Positions 10,773 to 22,151 of a stretch of 64,000 nucleotides of DNA are shown piece after piece; position 1 is the stretch's first letter; every line of letters begins with the position of its first letter. A program made the translations under genes and the position numbers. The DNA comes from Boesenbergia rotunda (lineage: Eukaryota; Streptophyta; Magnoliopsida; Zingiberales; Zingiberaceae), in assembly GCA_024364735.1 (NCBI GenBank), contig JAGFNQ010005241.1, forward strand, positions 125,978 to 189,977, read 5' to 3'. The notes below the pieces were generated by a model, which saw only the letters and a list, made by a program, of their open reading frames with translations, was not told where the DNA came from and ran no database searches.

Positions 10773-11676
10773 GAGAATCATGCTCTTATTCTCAACTCAC
10801 TATCATTTGTGAAGCATACAAAGCAAATAAATAAAAAATACATATATAAAATGATAAAACTTAATATAATTATTAGAAATGAAGATTGCAGCAAGACTAA
10901 ATTAACTATTATCATTTATCAAGAACTAAATAAGCTTTATTAGTCACAAAATATTTTTAAAAAACTATATGTTTCATCACTTAAACCAGAATAGTTGTAA
11001 TGATAGAATGAAGATAGGGTTGTAAATGAACCAAACGTTTATGAGCACACTTAGTGTTCGACTTATTTATATTTGTTCAATGCACACAAGAACAATTAAA
11101 TAAACAAACTTGAACAACTCGTTAAGCTAAACAAACAAGCTTGAACATATATGTGTTCAACTCATTAATGTTCGTGAACAACGTTCGTGGACAATGTTCA
11201 TAAACAATGTTCATGTACAATGTTGAGAATCATGCTCTTATTCTCAACTCACTATCATTTGTGAAGCATACACAGCAAATAAATAAAAAATACATATATA
11301 AAATGATAAAACTTAATATAATTATTAGAAATGAAGATTGCAGCAAGACTAAATTAACTATTATCATTTATCAAGAACTAAATAAGCTTTATTAGTCACA
11401 AAATATTTTTAAAAAACTATATGTTTCATCACTTAAACCAGAATAGTTGTAATGATAGAATGAAGATAGGGTTGTAAATGAACCAAACGTTTATGAGCAC
11501 ACTTAGTGTTCAACTTATTTATATTTGTTCAATGCAAACAAGAACAATTAAATAAACAAACTTGAACAACTCGTTAAGTTAAACAAACAAGCTTGAACAT
11601 ATATGTGTTCAACTCATTAATGTTCGTGACCAACGTTCCTGGACAATGTTCATAAACAATGTTCATGTACAATGTT
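10773..11676 (+). repeat. 452-bp tandem duplication
   Basis: Unit one (10773-11224) and unit two (11225-11676) start with the same GAGAATCATGCTCTTATTC and stay aligned to the end. Only about seven base differences were seen by eye, so the duplication is young. The unit contains the left inverted terminus AGGGTTGTAAAT of a hAT-like repeat, which is therefore present twice (11016 and 11468). Confidence 0.88.
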
Positions 11677-12129
11677 TACGAATCATGTTCATTAATAAAA
11701 TTTTTATCAATAAACTAAATAAACAAAACAATGAAATATAATAAACAAATAAGTTTGAATTATCAAACTCAATAAATAATCAAATAAATAAAAGTTTCAA
11801 ATAATCAAACAAGCTTAAATTGAGAGCTTGATGACATTTAAACAAACCAAGCTTAAACCAAGCATGAACCAAGTTCAAGCCAAGCTTGAATTAACAGCTT
11901 GATAACATCTAAACAAGCCAAGCATCAAACAAGCTTAAGCTCAAAAAAAAACCAAGCCAAGCTTGAACAATCATTTTAAAGGCTTAGTTTATTTTAAGGT
12001 CGGCTCGGCTTGGTTAGCTTATCAAATAAGCTCGAACACCCAAAAGCTCTGCTTGGCTCGGCTTGGTTAGCTTATCAAATAAGCTTGAGCACCCTAAAAC
12101 TTTGCTTAGCTCGGCTGATTTACAACCCT
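11468..12129. mobile_element. non-autonomous hAT-like element
   Basis: The ends are inverted: AGGGTTGTAAAT at 11468-11479 and ATTTACAACCCT at 12118-12129. The interior is made of AAGCTTGAAC and GCTCGGCTTGGTTAGC repeats, typical of a widespread plant repeat class ending in GTTTACAACCCT. No target duplication was identified and no coding sequence is present. Confidence 0.55.
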
Positions 12130-12243
12130 AAATGGAGACAAAGGGATAACATGTTATCAAAAATGCGGAGATAATTGTAAATTTCATTTTTTATTATTTA
12201 CTCTTTTTAAACTTAATTTACATATTATTAAAAAGGGAGAGAT
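12130..12243. other. flank with a polypurine tract
   Basis: The AAAAAGGGAGAGA tract at about 12230-12242 directly precedes a TG-initiated LTR-like sequence and looks like the polypurine tract of a copia element. The rest of that element is not recognisable to the left. Confidence 0.45.
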
Positions 12244-13580
12244 TGTTAGTACTGAGTGAACAACATGTAACCCAAAATTTTTGATATATGACTAAGACGA
12301 AAGTTAGATTAATTATGATCTAATCAGTTGTGTCAAATTTGCAAGTGTAGGATACTTTACAGGTGTTAAAATCCTGGTCGTGAATCAAGCAGTGATTAAG
12401 TTTTAGTAAATCTAAACATCTAAGTCCTAGTTGGGAATCATGCATGAGCTAAATCTTGGTTATAGACCAAGCAGCCAAATTCTTAGCTGGAGGTTATGTG
12501 AATCAAGTCCAAGTGATTACAGTTTGACAAACAAAATTCCTAGCTAAAGGCTAGGTGAATCAAGTCTAAGTGGTTAAGACTTGATACACAAATTCCTTAC
12601 TAGGTGCTAAGTGACTAAAGTCCAAGTGTGTGGAATCAACTGGAGGCCTGATTGCTTGGCAAAACCGAACTAGATAGGTTAATCTAGTCAAATAAGTGCG
12701 AGTAACTTCATATTCTAAATCATCTTCATTAAGTGAAACAACTACAGGAAAGCATGCTAGATGGTTTTAGGCAATCAGATGGAGTTCAGAGGCAACTAAC
12801 GGATGATAAATCTTGACGAAGGGATTTTGAAGGGTCTAGATGACCATATGGATCAAGGCAACTATGTATATGATCATACGAGCGACTGAGTAGTTTTCAG
12901 ACGACCGTGAAGCAACGTTATTAGCTACCCAAAGAAGGCGATCAAGATAGAGTTTAACCCCCTGCCTAGGTGACCGAGTGGTGTATGGGTGATCGGGAAG
13001 CTTTGTTAATGTTATCTCGTGTATAGAAGTTGTAGTTAAGTCAACACGTACAAGAGATTGGGAAGTCTCCAGGCTCCTGGGAGAGTCCTTTATAAGGAGT
13101 TTTAAGGCATAACTTGTAAATCATCTCTTGTTCAATCTTCTAGTTCTGTTCTAATATTTTGAGTGCTCCTTCGCCTTATGTGCTGTGATACGCTATGACA
13201 CACGCTTCATTTTCAATCGGCAACACCTAAAGTAATGATTTTTATTTGTTTAAATGTTGCCTTAATTTTTATTATGCTTAAATTTTTAGATTCTTTTTCT
13301 GTAAGGTTTCTTCATCTAGGAGAAATTAGAAATAAGAATCAATTTTTAAACTACTACATGTCTATACTTCTGGTCTACTCTTCTAGTTTGATTGATCAAC
13401 TTGTATGCTCAAACTGTTAGATATTATTATTATCTTTGTCTTACATGGTTGAATCGACCTAAGTTATTTTATTATTTCCATTATGTTAATCTTAATAGAT
13501 TCAGTTACTATTTATTCAGTTATATTTTATTGAATTTTTTTAAAGTTATTCACCCCTTCTAGCTTCAATCTCAATCCTAA
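12244..13580 (+). mobile_element. degenerate copia-type LTR
   Basis: It starts TGTTAGTACTGAG just after a polypurine tract. It ends in TTATTCACCCCTTCTAGC followed by CAATCCTAA, the usual 3' part of large copia LTRs. Internal repeats of the type CCTAGCTAAAGGCTAGGTG resemble the hairpin units of the solo LTR at 3309-5394. The terminal CA has decayed and no second LTR was found. Confidence 0.55.
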
Positions 13581-13789
13581 AAAATACCCTAAATATTATA
13601 AAAATAAAAATCACTAAAAATAGTAAAAAAACATTTGGTGACTCTGAAAAGATACTAATGATATTTTTTGGACCTGAAACTCGATTATAAATTTTACCTA
13701 GTAACAAATAAAGATTTCTAAGAGAGATACGCGTAAGCGTAGACATAGCTTGATTCTGAGTCCCGAGTCAAAAGTTATGATTCATTGAA

Positions 13790-14010
13790 GATTGGGTACT
13801 CCTACGTTGGTCTTACATCAGTTGCCCTTGGTTGAAAAGAACTCGCCTCAAGTTCGTAGTAGCATCGTCAGTATCCACATAATAAGGAGTCAAGACTAGG
13901 AAGACAATATATAGTCGTTGTCATTGATCTTCTGCAATATCTCACATGGTCCAATCTTTCGATCCTTCAACTTATTATACTCGTCAACTGGGGAACAATG
14001 AGTTAATATA
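13790..14010 (-). pseudogene. Ty3/gypsy integrase C-terminal remnant
   Basis: The minus strand, around two nonsense codons, reads VDEYNKLKDRKIGPCEILQK, then INDNDYILS and further on DDATTNLRASSFQ. These match the conserved end of gypsy pol (KLxxxKxGPxxIxxKINDNAY and the Arg/Ser-rich tail). Nothing upstream of this block is recognisable, so it is a short relic of an integrase. Confidence 0.6.
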
Positions 14011-14097
14011 ACCCAGACAAAATTTCATACCACAAAAAGTATCTAATGACGATGACTATCAATTTGAGTCTTGTATTTGGTATGGCATTCAAGAATT

Positions 14098-15240
14098 GTT
14101 AGTGTACCGGAAGGGAATTGGCGCGAATGACGAGTCATCGAGGCACTGCCCATAAGATGACGACGAGGAGAGGATGATCGCGCCCTACAAAATTAATACG
14201 AGTGTTAATGGGAACACACTGGAAGGTTTTTCGGTGGAGCCCACTCCGACGCTCAAGTTAGGAACGAGAACCCTTTTAGGAGGACAACGAGGAAGTAGAA
14301 TTTTGTTAAATTTGGAGAGCTTACCCCCTATCTGGATGCTGAAGCACTTTATATACCTGAGGGCTTGCTCACACGTGTCTCCACGTTCTCCTCTACATTC
14401 CATAATCGTCGATTACGTGATAACTTTTAGGTAACAACTGCTGCGATCATTAAGGCCTTAATTACTGCGTGTAGCGGACAATAATCATCCGGCGATTTTC
14501 CTGATCTGGAAAGAGGAATAACTACTTGAAGTCAGGTTGTCTGATGCATTGATTATTGGGCTCCACTCTCCCGAATAGGTCTCGGGGTCTCGTCCCCCGA
14601 GCTGATTTCTGGGCCTCTGTTCATTTTGCCGAGAGGGGCTCGGGACCCGACCTCCGGTCGGACCTTGGGGGACTTTATCTGTCTCCCGAGGGGGTCTCGG
14701 GAGACCAAACCTCAGTCAGACCTCGGGGATTTAACTTACTTTCCTGAGGTGATCTTGAGAGCCCGGTGGCCGGTCTAACCTCAGGGCTTGGTTCGCCCTC
14801 TGAGGTAACTCCAGTCTGTCCTCAGAGCTCTGACCTGTCGCCCCCTGCCACGTATCTTCCCCGTGCCACGTGTCTACCCTGGGATGTTCATCCCTATCAT
14901 AAGTCCCCCCTTCTAGTCTAATTGAAGGAAGTGCAGTTGACTGATTAGACTGATGGTACAACGAAAAGGAAGCTACGTATCTGCGGGTCCATGTATTCAT
15001 TACTTCTCCTTTGGCAGCTTGTCGGGTTCGAGGAATTGAAACATTCGTCTAGTCTTTTGAAGTAGTCCAGAAAGGCTCCGCGAGTTCTGAGGCACGACAA
15101 TAAAAGCTGTCTATCACTCATTAAAAGCACATGAGGTCTCTTAATGGTGACAGAACATCTTGCCGAATGTAGTCTTGCCACGTGCCCATATCTTTTATTT
15201 GCGATCTCCCGCTGATATGCATTGCAGGGCCATACTAAGC
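14098..15240. other. GC-rich LTR or UTR-like relic
   Basis: The composition is unlike the neighbours. CTCGGGGTCTCG-type repeats lie at 14560-14760, and a GCCACGT-containing stretch lies near 14850-14880. This resembles the LTR or leader of Tat-type gypsy elements and recalls the CTCGAGGTCGG repeats in the element at 45252-49573. No borders, primer site or domains could be fixed. Confidence 0.35.
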
Positions 15241-16416
15241 GACAGTCGTAAAGGAGAGCGATGTCTCGATAATTGAAGTTTTGTAATAGGTAGTTTTGAA
15301 TCTTCGGATATTATGTATAATAAAATATGGCTTTTATTAATTTTGTGTGGATTAAATTTATTATAAAATGTTTGTCGATTGTTTTGGTATAATGAAATTA
15401 TTTTTTTAATATAGATAAAACTATCAACAACATACGTTTGCATGTTGTGGGTTAGAATATTAGCAACATACATTTGCATGCTATAGAAAATATTATCCAC
15501 TGCGTGCATTGCGCGCTACATATATTATTTTCCAGAGCACACAATGTACGTCGCGGATAATGTAGGACTTTCAATAGCTTTTAATTGTGCAACATGCAAT
15601 GTGCGCTCCAGAAAATGAATTTAGGCGCTGTAAAAAATCATTTTTATTGTAGTGTAGGATTTCTTGTTAACTACAAGATAAATTTTCTATTATGTCTCAG
15701 AGATAAATCCAAAATTAAAAGTGTAGTTAATACATTCAAATACTTCAAAGACATGTATTTTTCAAAATAATAATTTCAAGAAATGTTTCTAATGTCTTTT
15801 TTAAAAAAAAATCAAAAATATAATCTAAGTGGACTGAGGTGCTCCAGGTTCAACCTGAGTCGTCTCGGCTACTTTTATCCGAGATAAATTTTGCAGAAAC
15901 AATCCTATAAAATAATGTTATAGTCCAGAATAAACTATACCTTGTAAAACAAAGTTAGACCAAGTATATAACAAGAAAAATGGACTGAGTATTAAATATA
16001 TTATGTCTTCTCAATACTAGGATCTAGTTAAAAGTCTCAGCTTAGAGCTCCAAACTAGTTTTAAGCTGGACCGTGTCTACGGTCCCAACGGATACTTATC
16101 CTCACTAGATTTCGCTCCTCTAGTGACTTATCTTATTTACCTTATGCAGATCTATTATGTCTCTTAACCCACTATGTCTTCCTGCTAAATGTCCTATCTG
16201 GACTTTAACCAATTGTTAGGTTCTACGGACCCAGCTGGACTTCATGTCAGGTCTCCACCAACTTGGGCTTTAGCCGGTTGTCAGACCTCGCGAATCCAAC
16301 TAGACTTTCTGTTAGAACTCAACTACCTTGGACTTCAACCTAGTATCAGGTCTTAAGACTTTCAATACTGCACATCTAGTAACAAAGTTAGAAATACATA
16401 ACATCTAACTTTAATT

Positions 16417-16419
<3 letters not shown>
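15241..16419. other. intergenic sequence with an LTR-like relic at 15830-16410
   Basis: The segment 16180-16360 contains imperfect repeats built around CAACTTGGGCTT...TCAGGTC, similar to parts of large copia LTRs read on the minus strand. No termini or coding domains were found. Confidence 0.35.

Positions 16420-16461
<42 letters not shown>
16420..16461 (+). repeat. (CA)n microsatellite
   Basis: About 20 uninterrupted AC dinucleotides are present. Confidence 0.97.
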
Positions 16462-16464
<3 letters not shown>

Positions 16465-16974
16465 CAATGATGTGTTGAGTGCCTGCGTGGATGCCCCACA
16501 TGAGTGCCTAAGTGCACACGGGGAATTCAGAAGTGATTTCGGGTGCCTTGGTGCACTTAGGCCCCACACAGGGCTCCCACGCGGGATGCCCCGCATAACA
16601 CCCAATATAGGAATATGTTGATCTTCGTTTGTCAACAGCCACGCCCACAACTAAGGGGGTGGGGTGCTCAAAAGTAATCTAGGTGCTCTGACCTTATGGG
16701 GTTGCGGACCCATTATTTAGAGAGAGAGGGGGGGGGGAGCAGCATATCCCCCCCTCATATATATCGGGAATTTTACTTTGCATGCGCCCTCCACCTCCAC
16801 GCCCCACGTGCATACTTGAGGAGGGGGTGACCTTTTAAGTTTTCAGTTGTGCCAATCAGATTTTGTTTTTATGTTAGTGGTTGGGTTATGCTGTTAAGTA
16901 TAAAAAAAATTTTAAATCGAAAAAATGGTTAAGGTTTGTACGGAATTTGCACATTAAGGTCCTTAGTACATCAA

Positions 16975-17029
<55 letters not shown>
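16975..17029 (+). repeat. compound (AT)n(AG)n microsatellite
   Basis: An AT run is followed directly by about 16 AG dinucleotides. It abuts the left end of the foldback element at 17023-17625. Confidence 0.95.
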
Positions 17030-17034
<5 letters not shown>

Positions 17035-17625
17035 CTTTGCCCATCCTTATATGAGCGATCGTATGCGACATCCGACACGGTCGATCTGACTCGGCCAAAA
17101 CTTATTTTTTTAATCTTTCTCATATGCATGCAATAACTTTTCTTTTTTTTTCCTTTCCCATTTGCATGCAATAATTTTTTATCCCTTTCCTCTCTCATCC
17201 TTATACAACACCTTTCTTCTTCATTAACTGTTACAACTATCGTAGCAATTACTAAATAGTTATAACAGTTACTATATAGTAATTGTCATGACTATTATAG
17301 TTGCTAGTAGCTATTGCAATAATTGTAATAGCTACTAGTTGCTACAATTGTTGTAGCAGCTATAACAATTGTAATAGTTACTATATAGTAACTGCTACAA
17401 CAGTTGTATGGAGAAGAAAGATGTTGTAAGGAGATGAGAGAGGAAAGGGATAAAAAAGTATTGCATGTAGATGAGTGAGGAAAGAGAGAAAAATTATTGT
17501 ATAAAGATGAGAGAGAGATTAAAAAATAGATTTTGACCGCGTCAGATCGTCGGATGTCACCTATGATCGCTCATATAAGATTAGGTAGGGGTAACATTTA
17601 TCTCTCTCTCTCTATAAAGTTTTAC
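17023..17625. mobile_element. foldback/MITE-like element
   Basis: The two ends are imperfect inverted repeats of about 100 bp. Left: CTTATATGAGCGATCGTATG, then GACATCCGAC and TTTTTTAATC. Right, inverted: CTTATATGAGCGATCATAGG, then GACATCCGAC and TTTTTTAATC. The centre (17225-17410) is a string of small palindromes built from GTTACTATATAGTAAC and TAGCTACTAG motifs. No coding sequence is present. Exact ends and target duplication are unclear because the left side merges with a microsatellite. Confidence 0.6.
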
Positions 17626-18121
17626 TATTATAAAGATTTTACCATACAAACTCTGTGCAATCTTAATCATTTACCACATAAAGCTACACGAGAAGGTCAT
17701 TAATATATATATAGAGGAATACCTACATAGATGACAACTTGCACATCATCTATCAAAAATGCATAATAAAGATGGATAATTAAGATTTCATTACCTATGC
17801 AGGTGCATATGATTATGCCCTATAAGTTATATATATATACTTGATGCATTGATATCCCTAGTTGAGCATCAAATTTTTTTATTTATTTTTATACTATATT
17901 AAATTCACAAATTAATACTCAACCAAGATTTGGAATATACACTTGATTTTTAAATTAATTAATTGAGCTAATTGAATTGTTTTATCCTATTTTTCCTCTA
18001 AAACAAAATAATGAAGGTTTCAAAACATTTTAGATAAAGGGCAAGTCAAAATAGTTAAACTATCAACGGTGTTTTCAACAAATTATAAATATCAGGGCTA
18101 AAACGAAAATATCTCAAAACC

Positions 18122-18143
18122 TTTGGCGGCTGAAGAACCCTAA
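18122..18143 (+). promoter_or_regulatory. E2F-like site and telo-box upstream of RADA
   Basis: TTTGGCGG (18122-18129) fits the plant E2F consensus WTTSSCSS. AACCCTAA (18136-18143) is a telo-box. They lie 75-96 bp before the RADA start codon. Both motifs are common in promoters of genes induced with DNA replication and growth, which fits a DNA recombination helicase. No experimental support is available here. Confidence 0.5.
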
Positions 18144-18217
18144 AACCTCTCTAAAACCCCTCGCCCCTCTGACGCCTCAAACGCCCGCCACATCGGTCTC
18201 TGGCACTGGTTGCAAAG

Positions 18218-21200
18218 ATGCAATCTTTCCGCAGCCATTTCCTTCGCCACAAGCTCCTTGTTCTCTCTGGAAGCAACTCCTTTGCGGATACTCGATCCCT
18301 CATTTCCTCCATTGTTGCTCGCAGTTCGTCCCTCCTGAACCCACCGGTTCACTTCCGAAGTAGTAGATTTCATTCCAGCGATGGGCGATGGGAGGAAAAA
18401 TCTGGGGATTCGCCTGCATCCAGCGAGGGCGAGGAGGTGCATAAGTTTTCGACATCCTTTCATCCCCTGGAGGTAAAGATCGAGACAATGCCAGTTGTAG
18501 ACGAGAGAGATGATAACGGAGGAGAGGCTGAGGAGAGCATCAATACAATGTCTGCTGCACAGGTAAGTAGTAGTAGTGGCCAGGAGCTCAGTAGTCAGGC
18601 GACTGACGAAAATAAGCAGAATACCCTATCCTATGCTGGTGTAAAGAGGAAGTCGGGGAAGACGAAGATTACTTGGGTCTGCGAACACTGCGGAGATATA
18701 CAAGCACAGTGGTGGGGAACATGCCCAAACTGCCAAACGGTAGGTACGCTTAAGTGCTTCGAGGAGTCTGAGGTGAGCAAGTCAAGGGGGGCTGAGATTT
18801 CTGACGCCCTAGTTAGTTCGTGGCTCCCCCAGGAGTCAAGAATAAGCACCCCTATCAGCTTGGCCGAAGTGACAACAGACACAGACCAGTCAAAATGGAG
18901 AATTCCGCTGTGAGTCCCTTTTCTTGCATATACTCTCACTGGGAAACCTTCAACAGCAATAAGGTTTTGATGGACCCTTTTTTACACTTTGCAGTATTTA
19001 TAAGTTTTTCTTTTCACCTCAAATTGAAGTTCCCTTTTTCTTCTCCTGCATAAAGACCGTGTATGAAGAGATGTTTAAGTAAGATCAATTATCCGTTGGG
19101 GGTTATTATATTTAGCATTTGATTAGGATAATAGTAATAATGTCAGATCTGAAATAGATGGAATATTTTTAGCTGCTATTATGTACTGTAATTAGAGGTG
19201 TCAACTAATCTAATCCAATGTGGCCAAGCTACATGGGCCATGACTATCATTCCCTACTTAGCAAGGGGTGAGAGTTCATAAAGGCGCAAGTCACCAAACC
19301 TGCAAGGTCGTGTTGGGCATGGCCCAAGTGGGTTGGCCATGGGCTCTTAAGGCATTTTAATATTTTTATTAAAAATTCTATATTATCCTTTACTATCTGT
19401 AAAATAATTTAGTTTTTTCATTCGATGTATCTTAATTTTTTAAAAGCAATTATTTTATGAGTTTACTTTTTTCTTATTATTAATTTATTGTTATTATTTT
19501 ATTACTCTTCAAATATTTTGAAAGTAATTATTTTTTATTTTCTGTTAGTATTATATTCAGCCTTGACAGGTCAACTTGGCATGACTCATGGTGGGTATAG
19601 CACTACATAGTTGACTATGCTAAGCTGAAGGTGGTAATGACCCAGGCCGTGCCTGGCATGGGCTGTTTGGAATTATAGCTTGACTTGCTTCACCCTAACC
19701 GAGTTTGCTTTGGCTCGGGCCATGCCCTTGCCCAGGCATGACCATTCTGTAAACTGACTTCTAAGGTGCATGCAAAGTGCAAAAAGTGAATGGTAAGATC
19801 TCATGGAACTAGTCTCGACTGTTTGGCTGTTAACTGTATATTTCTAAGCAAATTTATGTTTCTAGATAATCAATATTATGCTCAATATTGATTAATAAGT
19901 GTGTTAGTTTCATTTTAATAACTGCTTTGCTACATAAGTAAGCTGTTTCTATGATATATCGCAAGCAGTTAAGGTTGTAATAGGCCCTGATCTTAAAAAA
20001 GTTTTCACAGAACATGTTTTTATACTAGTAGGAAGTAAATAGAAGTACCAGCAATTTTGAAAAAACATGAATTGGGTATGCAATCGTGTTCTTGCTTATA
20101 TAGGAACCATATGCAAATTCTCTATTTACTTAATTATCTAGTAGACGACATATGATATTGTTTTGATAGACGAGACACGTGAAGGAGTAAATGCTAAACT
20201 AGAATCTTGGCAGACAATATTAGAAGTGAAAGGTTTTATGTTTAGTATAGTAAAGACAGAATATATGAAATTCAAGTTTAGTAATATTAGACGTAATGAA
20301 ATAATTGTTAAGATAGGAGATGACGAGTTGTTTGAAATTGAGAGTTTTAAGTATTTAGGATCATTTTTGCAAAATGATGTAGGGATTGATAGATGTCTTA
20401 CACAGAATACAAGTAGGATGGTTGAAATGGAGGTTAGCGTTGTTTTATGTGATCGTAAAGTATCTCTAAAACTTAAAGCGAAGTTTTACAAAATGACAGT
20501 TAGACCTGCTATGTTATATGACGTTAAATGTTGGGCTATGACTTAGGCACATGAGCAGAAGATGAAAGTTGCAGAGATGAGGATGTTAAGATGGATGTGT
20601 GGACATACGAGGATGGACAGAATAAGGAATGAGAGCATTAGAGATAAAGTCTGAGTTGCATCTATTGAGGAAAAATTTCGAGACACATGTTTAAGATGGT
20701 ACAAACATGTACTTAGACGACCAATAAATGTCCCAGTTAGGCGATGTGAAACTATGACAAATACGCACATCAAACTAGGGAGAGGAAAACAAAAAAAAAA
20801 ACTTGGTTAGGAATAATAAAACAAGATAAAATTTATTTAAATATAGATGATGATATAATAGGGGACAATGCCCAATGACATAGAAGAATTCATATAGCGA
20901 TCCCACTTAGTGGGATAAAACTTGATTGTTGGTGTTGTTATTTATCAGGTAGACTGCATATGCAGTTGTGCAACATACCTAGGTTGCATAATCTATCACA
21001 AGAGATTCATTTATGCTTGTAAAACCTTTAATCAAATTGAAGAAACTATATAAAATAAAAATTGGTACACTAATGAATCTTCATATGCTTTCTAGAGAGG
21101 GACACTTTGGATTGGAGTTCTGTAGGGTGCTTGGTGGTGGTCTCGTGCCAGGTATCTGAATTTTAACTGCTCTTCTTTCTTTTCAATACCAGATGATAAT

Positions 21201-22151
21201 TCTCTGCTTTTAGGTTGTCTTGTGACAACGACTTGATATGAATTATAGGTTGTATCTTGAACATGTATATCCTTTCTTTATACTTCATTAGCAATTTCAT
21301 TTCTAGAAGTTACCTTCCTTCATATTATTTGTTTGTTTATTTTTTTGAACATCACAAAAAGAAGTATTTTTTGTTAGCATCATTTTGTAATTACATTCTG
21401 GGGCTACACTTGCATGTGGTTTGATTTTAGCTTGAATATGTGTTAGAACTACAGCGGGCTTGATGAAAGCCGTCACCTAGTATATTGCAAGTAAAGAGTT
21501 AATGTATGGATGATTAGTTTTCTCATTATGCAATCTTTAGTGACATCATTATTTCCTAAATATCAGAAGGAGACTATTAATAATGGAAAAGTGAAAAGTT
21601 AACATGGATGTATTACCAAGGTTGTAAAAATCGCTAGGCGGTAGTCGGGCGGAGGACTACCGCCTAGCGCCTAGTCGGCACCTAATCGGCGCCTAGGCGG
21701 TGCTAGGCGGCATTAGGCGGCACCACGGTGGGGTGCCGCCTAGCGCCTAGGCGGGCCTAGGCGCCGACTTTTACAACAATGTGTATTACTGAACATATAG
21801 CACTACCGAATTTATTTAAACTGCAAATACTATTATCCATCATCTTCAAGATTAGTAGTTAGGTCATGTTTTTACTTGTGCAGGCTCCTTAGTTTTAATT
21901 GGTGGCGACCCTGGAGTTGGCAAGAGCACACTACTATTGCAGGTTTGAACTGCTTTTCTTTAGTTATCTATCTTCTACCAAATATGTAGAAGAGAACTGC
22001 TACTATGCATATATTTTTGAAGTAGCTTTATCTACTGTCCTGTTTACGTCTGATGCAAAAAATTTGTTTGTGACTGAAGATTGCTGCTATTTTAGCTCGA
22101 GGATTCAATTACAACGGGTCTGCTCCAGTTGTATATGCATCTGGCGAGGAG
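18218..22151 (+). CDS. RADA: RADA/Sms-like organellar DNA recombination ATPase, exons 1-4 only
   Basis: Exons are 18218-18909, 21096-21151, 21884-21942 and 22080-22151, all with GT-AG borders and consistent phases. Exon 1 starts at an ATG and encodes a Ser/Arg-rich N-terminus that suits an organelle transit peptide. A variable acidic region follows, then the RadA zinc finger CEHCGDIQAQWWGTCPNC. Exon 2 gives EFCRVLGGGLVPG, exon 3 gives the Walker A segment IGGDPGVGKSTLLLQ and exon 4 gives IAAILARG...VVYASGEE. RadA is a hexameric RecA-fold helicase that promotes branch migration; the plant protein acts in mitochondria and chloroplasts. The KNRFG motif, the rest of the ATPase core and the Lon-like domain are not found anywhere to the right, although 50 kb follow no usable continuation. 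It may be a truncated pseudogene, or its 3' exons may have been displaced. Confidence 0.85.
20150..20940 (+). pseudogene. LINE-type reverse transcriptase C-terminal fragment in RADA intron 1
   Basis: The frame at 20163-20546 reads DETREGVNAKLESWQ, KTEYMKFKFS, FKYLGSFLQND and KFYKMTVRPAMLY, the conserved C-terminal part of a plant non-LTR retrotransposon ORF2. After a stop it continues in frame as EQKMKVAEMRMLRWMCGHTR and RRPINVPVRRCE. The 3' end near 20900-20940 is the CTTAGTGGGATAAAACTTG tail followed by a GTT-rich end. It is 5'-truncated, as is usual for LINEs, and lies in the sense orientation of the host gene. Several stops make it inactive. Confidence 0.85.
21617..21781. mobile_element. 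165-bp hAT-type MITE with 8-bp TSD
   Basis: It is flanked by TGTATTAC at 21609-21616 and 21782-21789. The ends are inverted (CAAGGTTGTAAAAATCG and, inverted, CATTGTTGTAAAAGTCG). The interior is GC-rich with many CGCCTAG palindromes. The 8-bp duplication and terminal CA fit the hAT superfamily. It lies between RADA exons 2 and 3. A related decayed piece with GCCTAGTGCCTAG is visible near 22925-22975. Confidence 0.85.
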
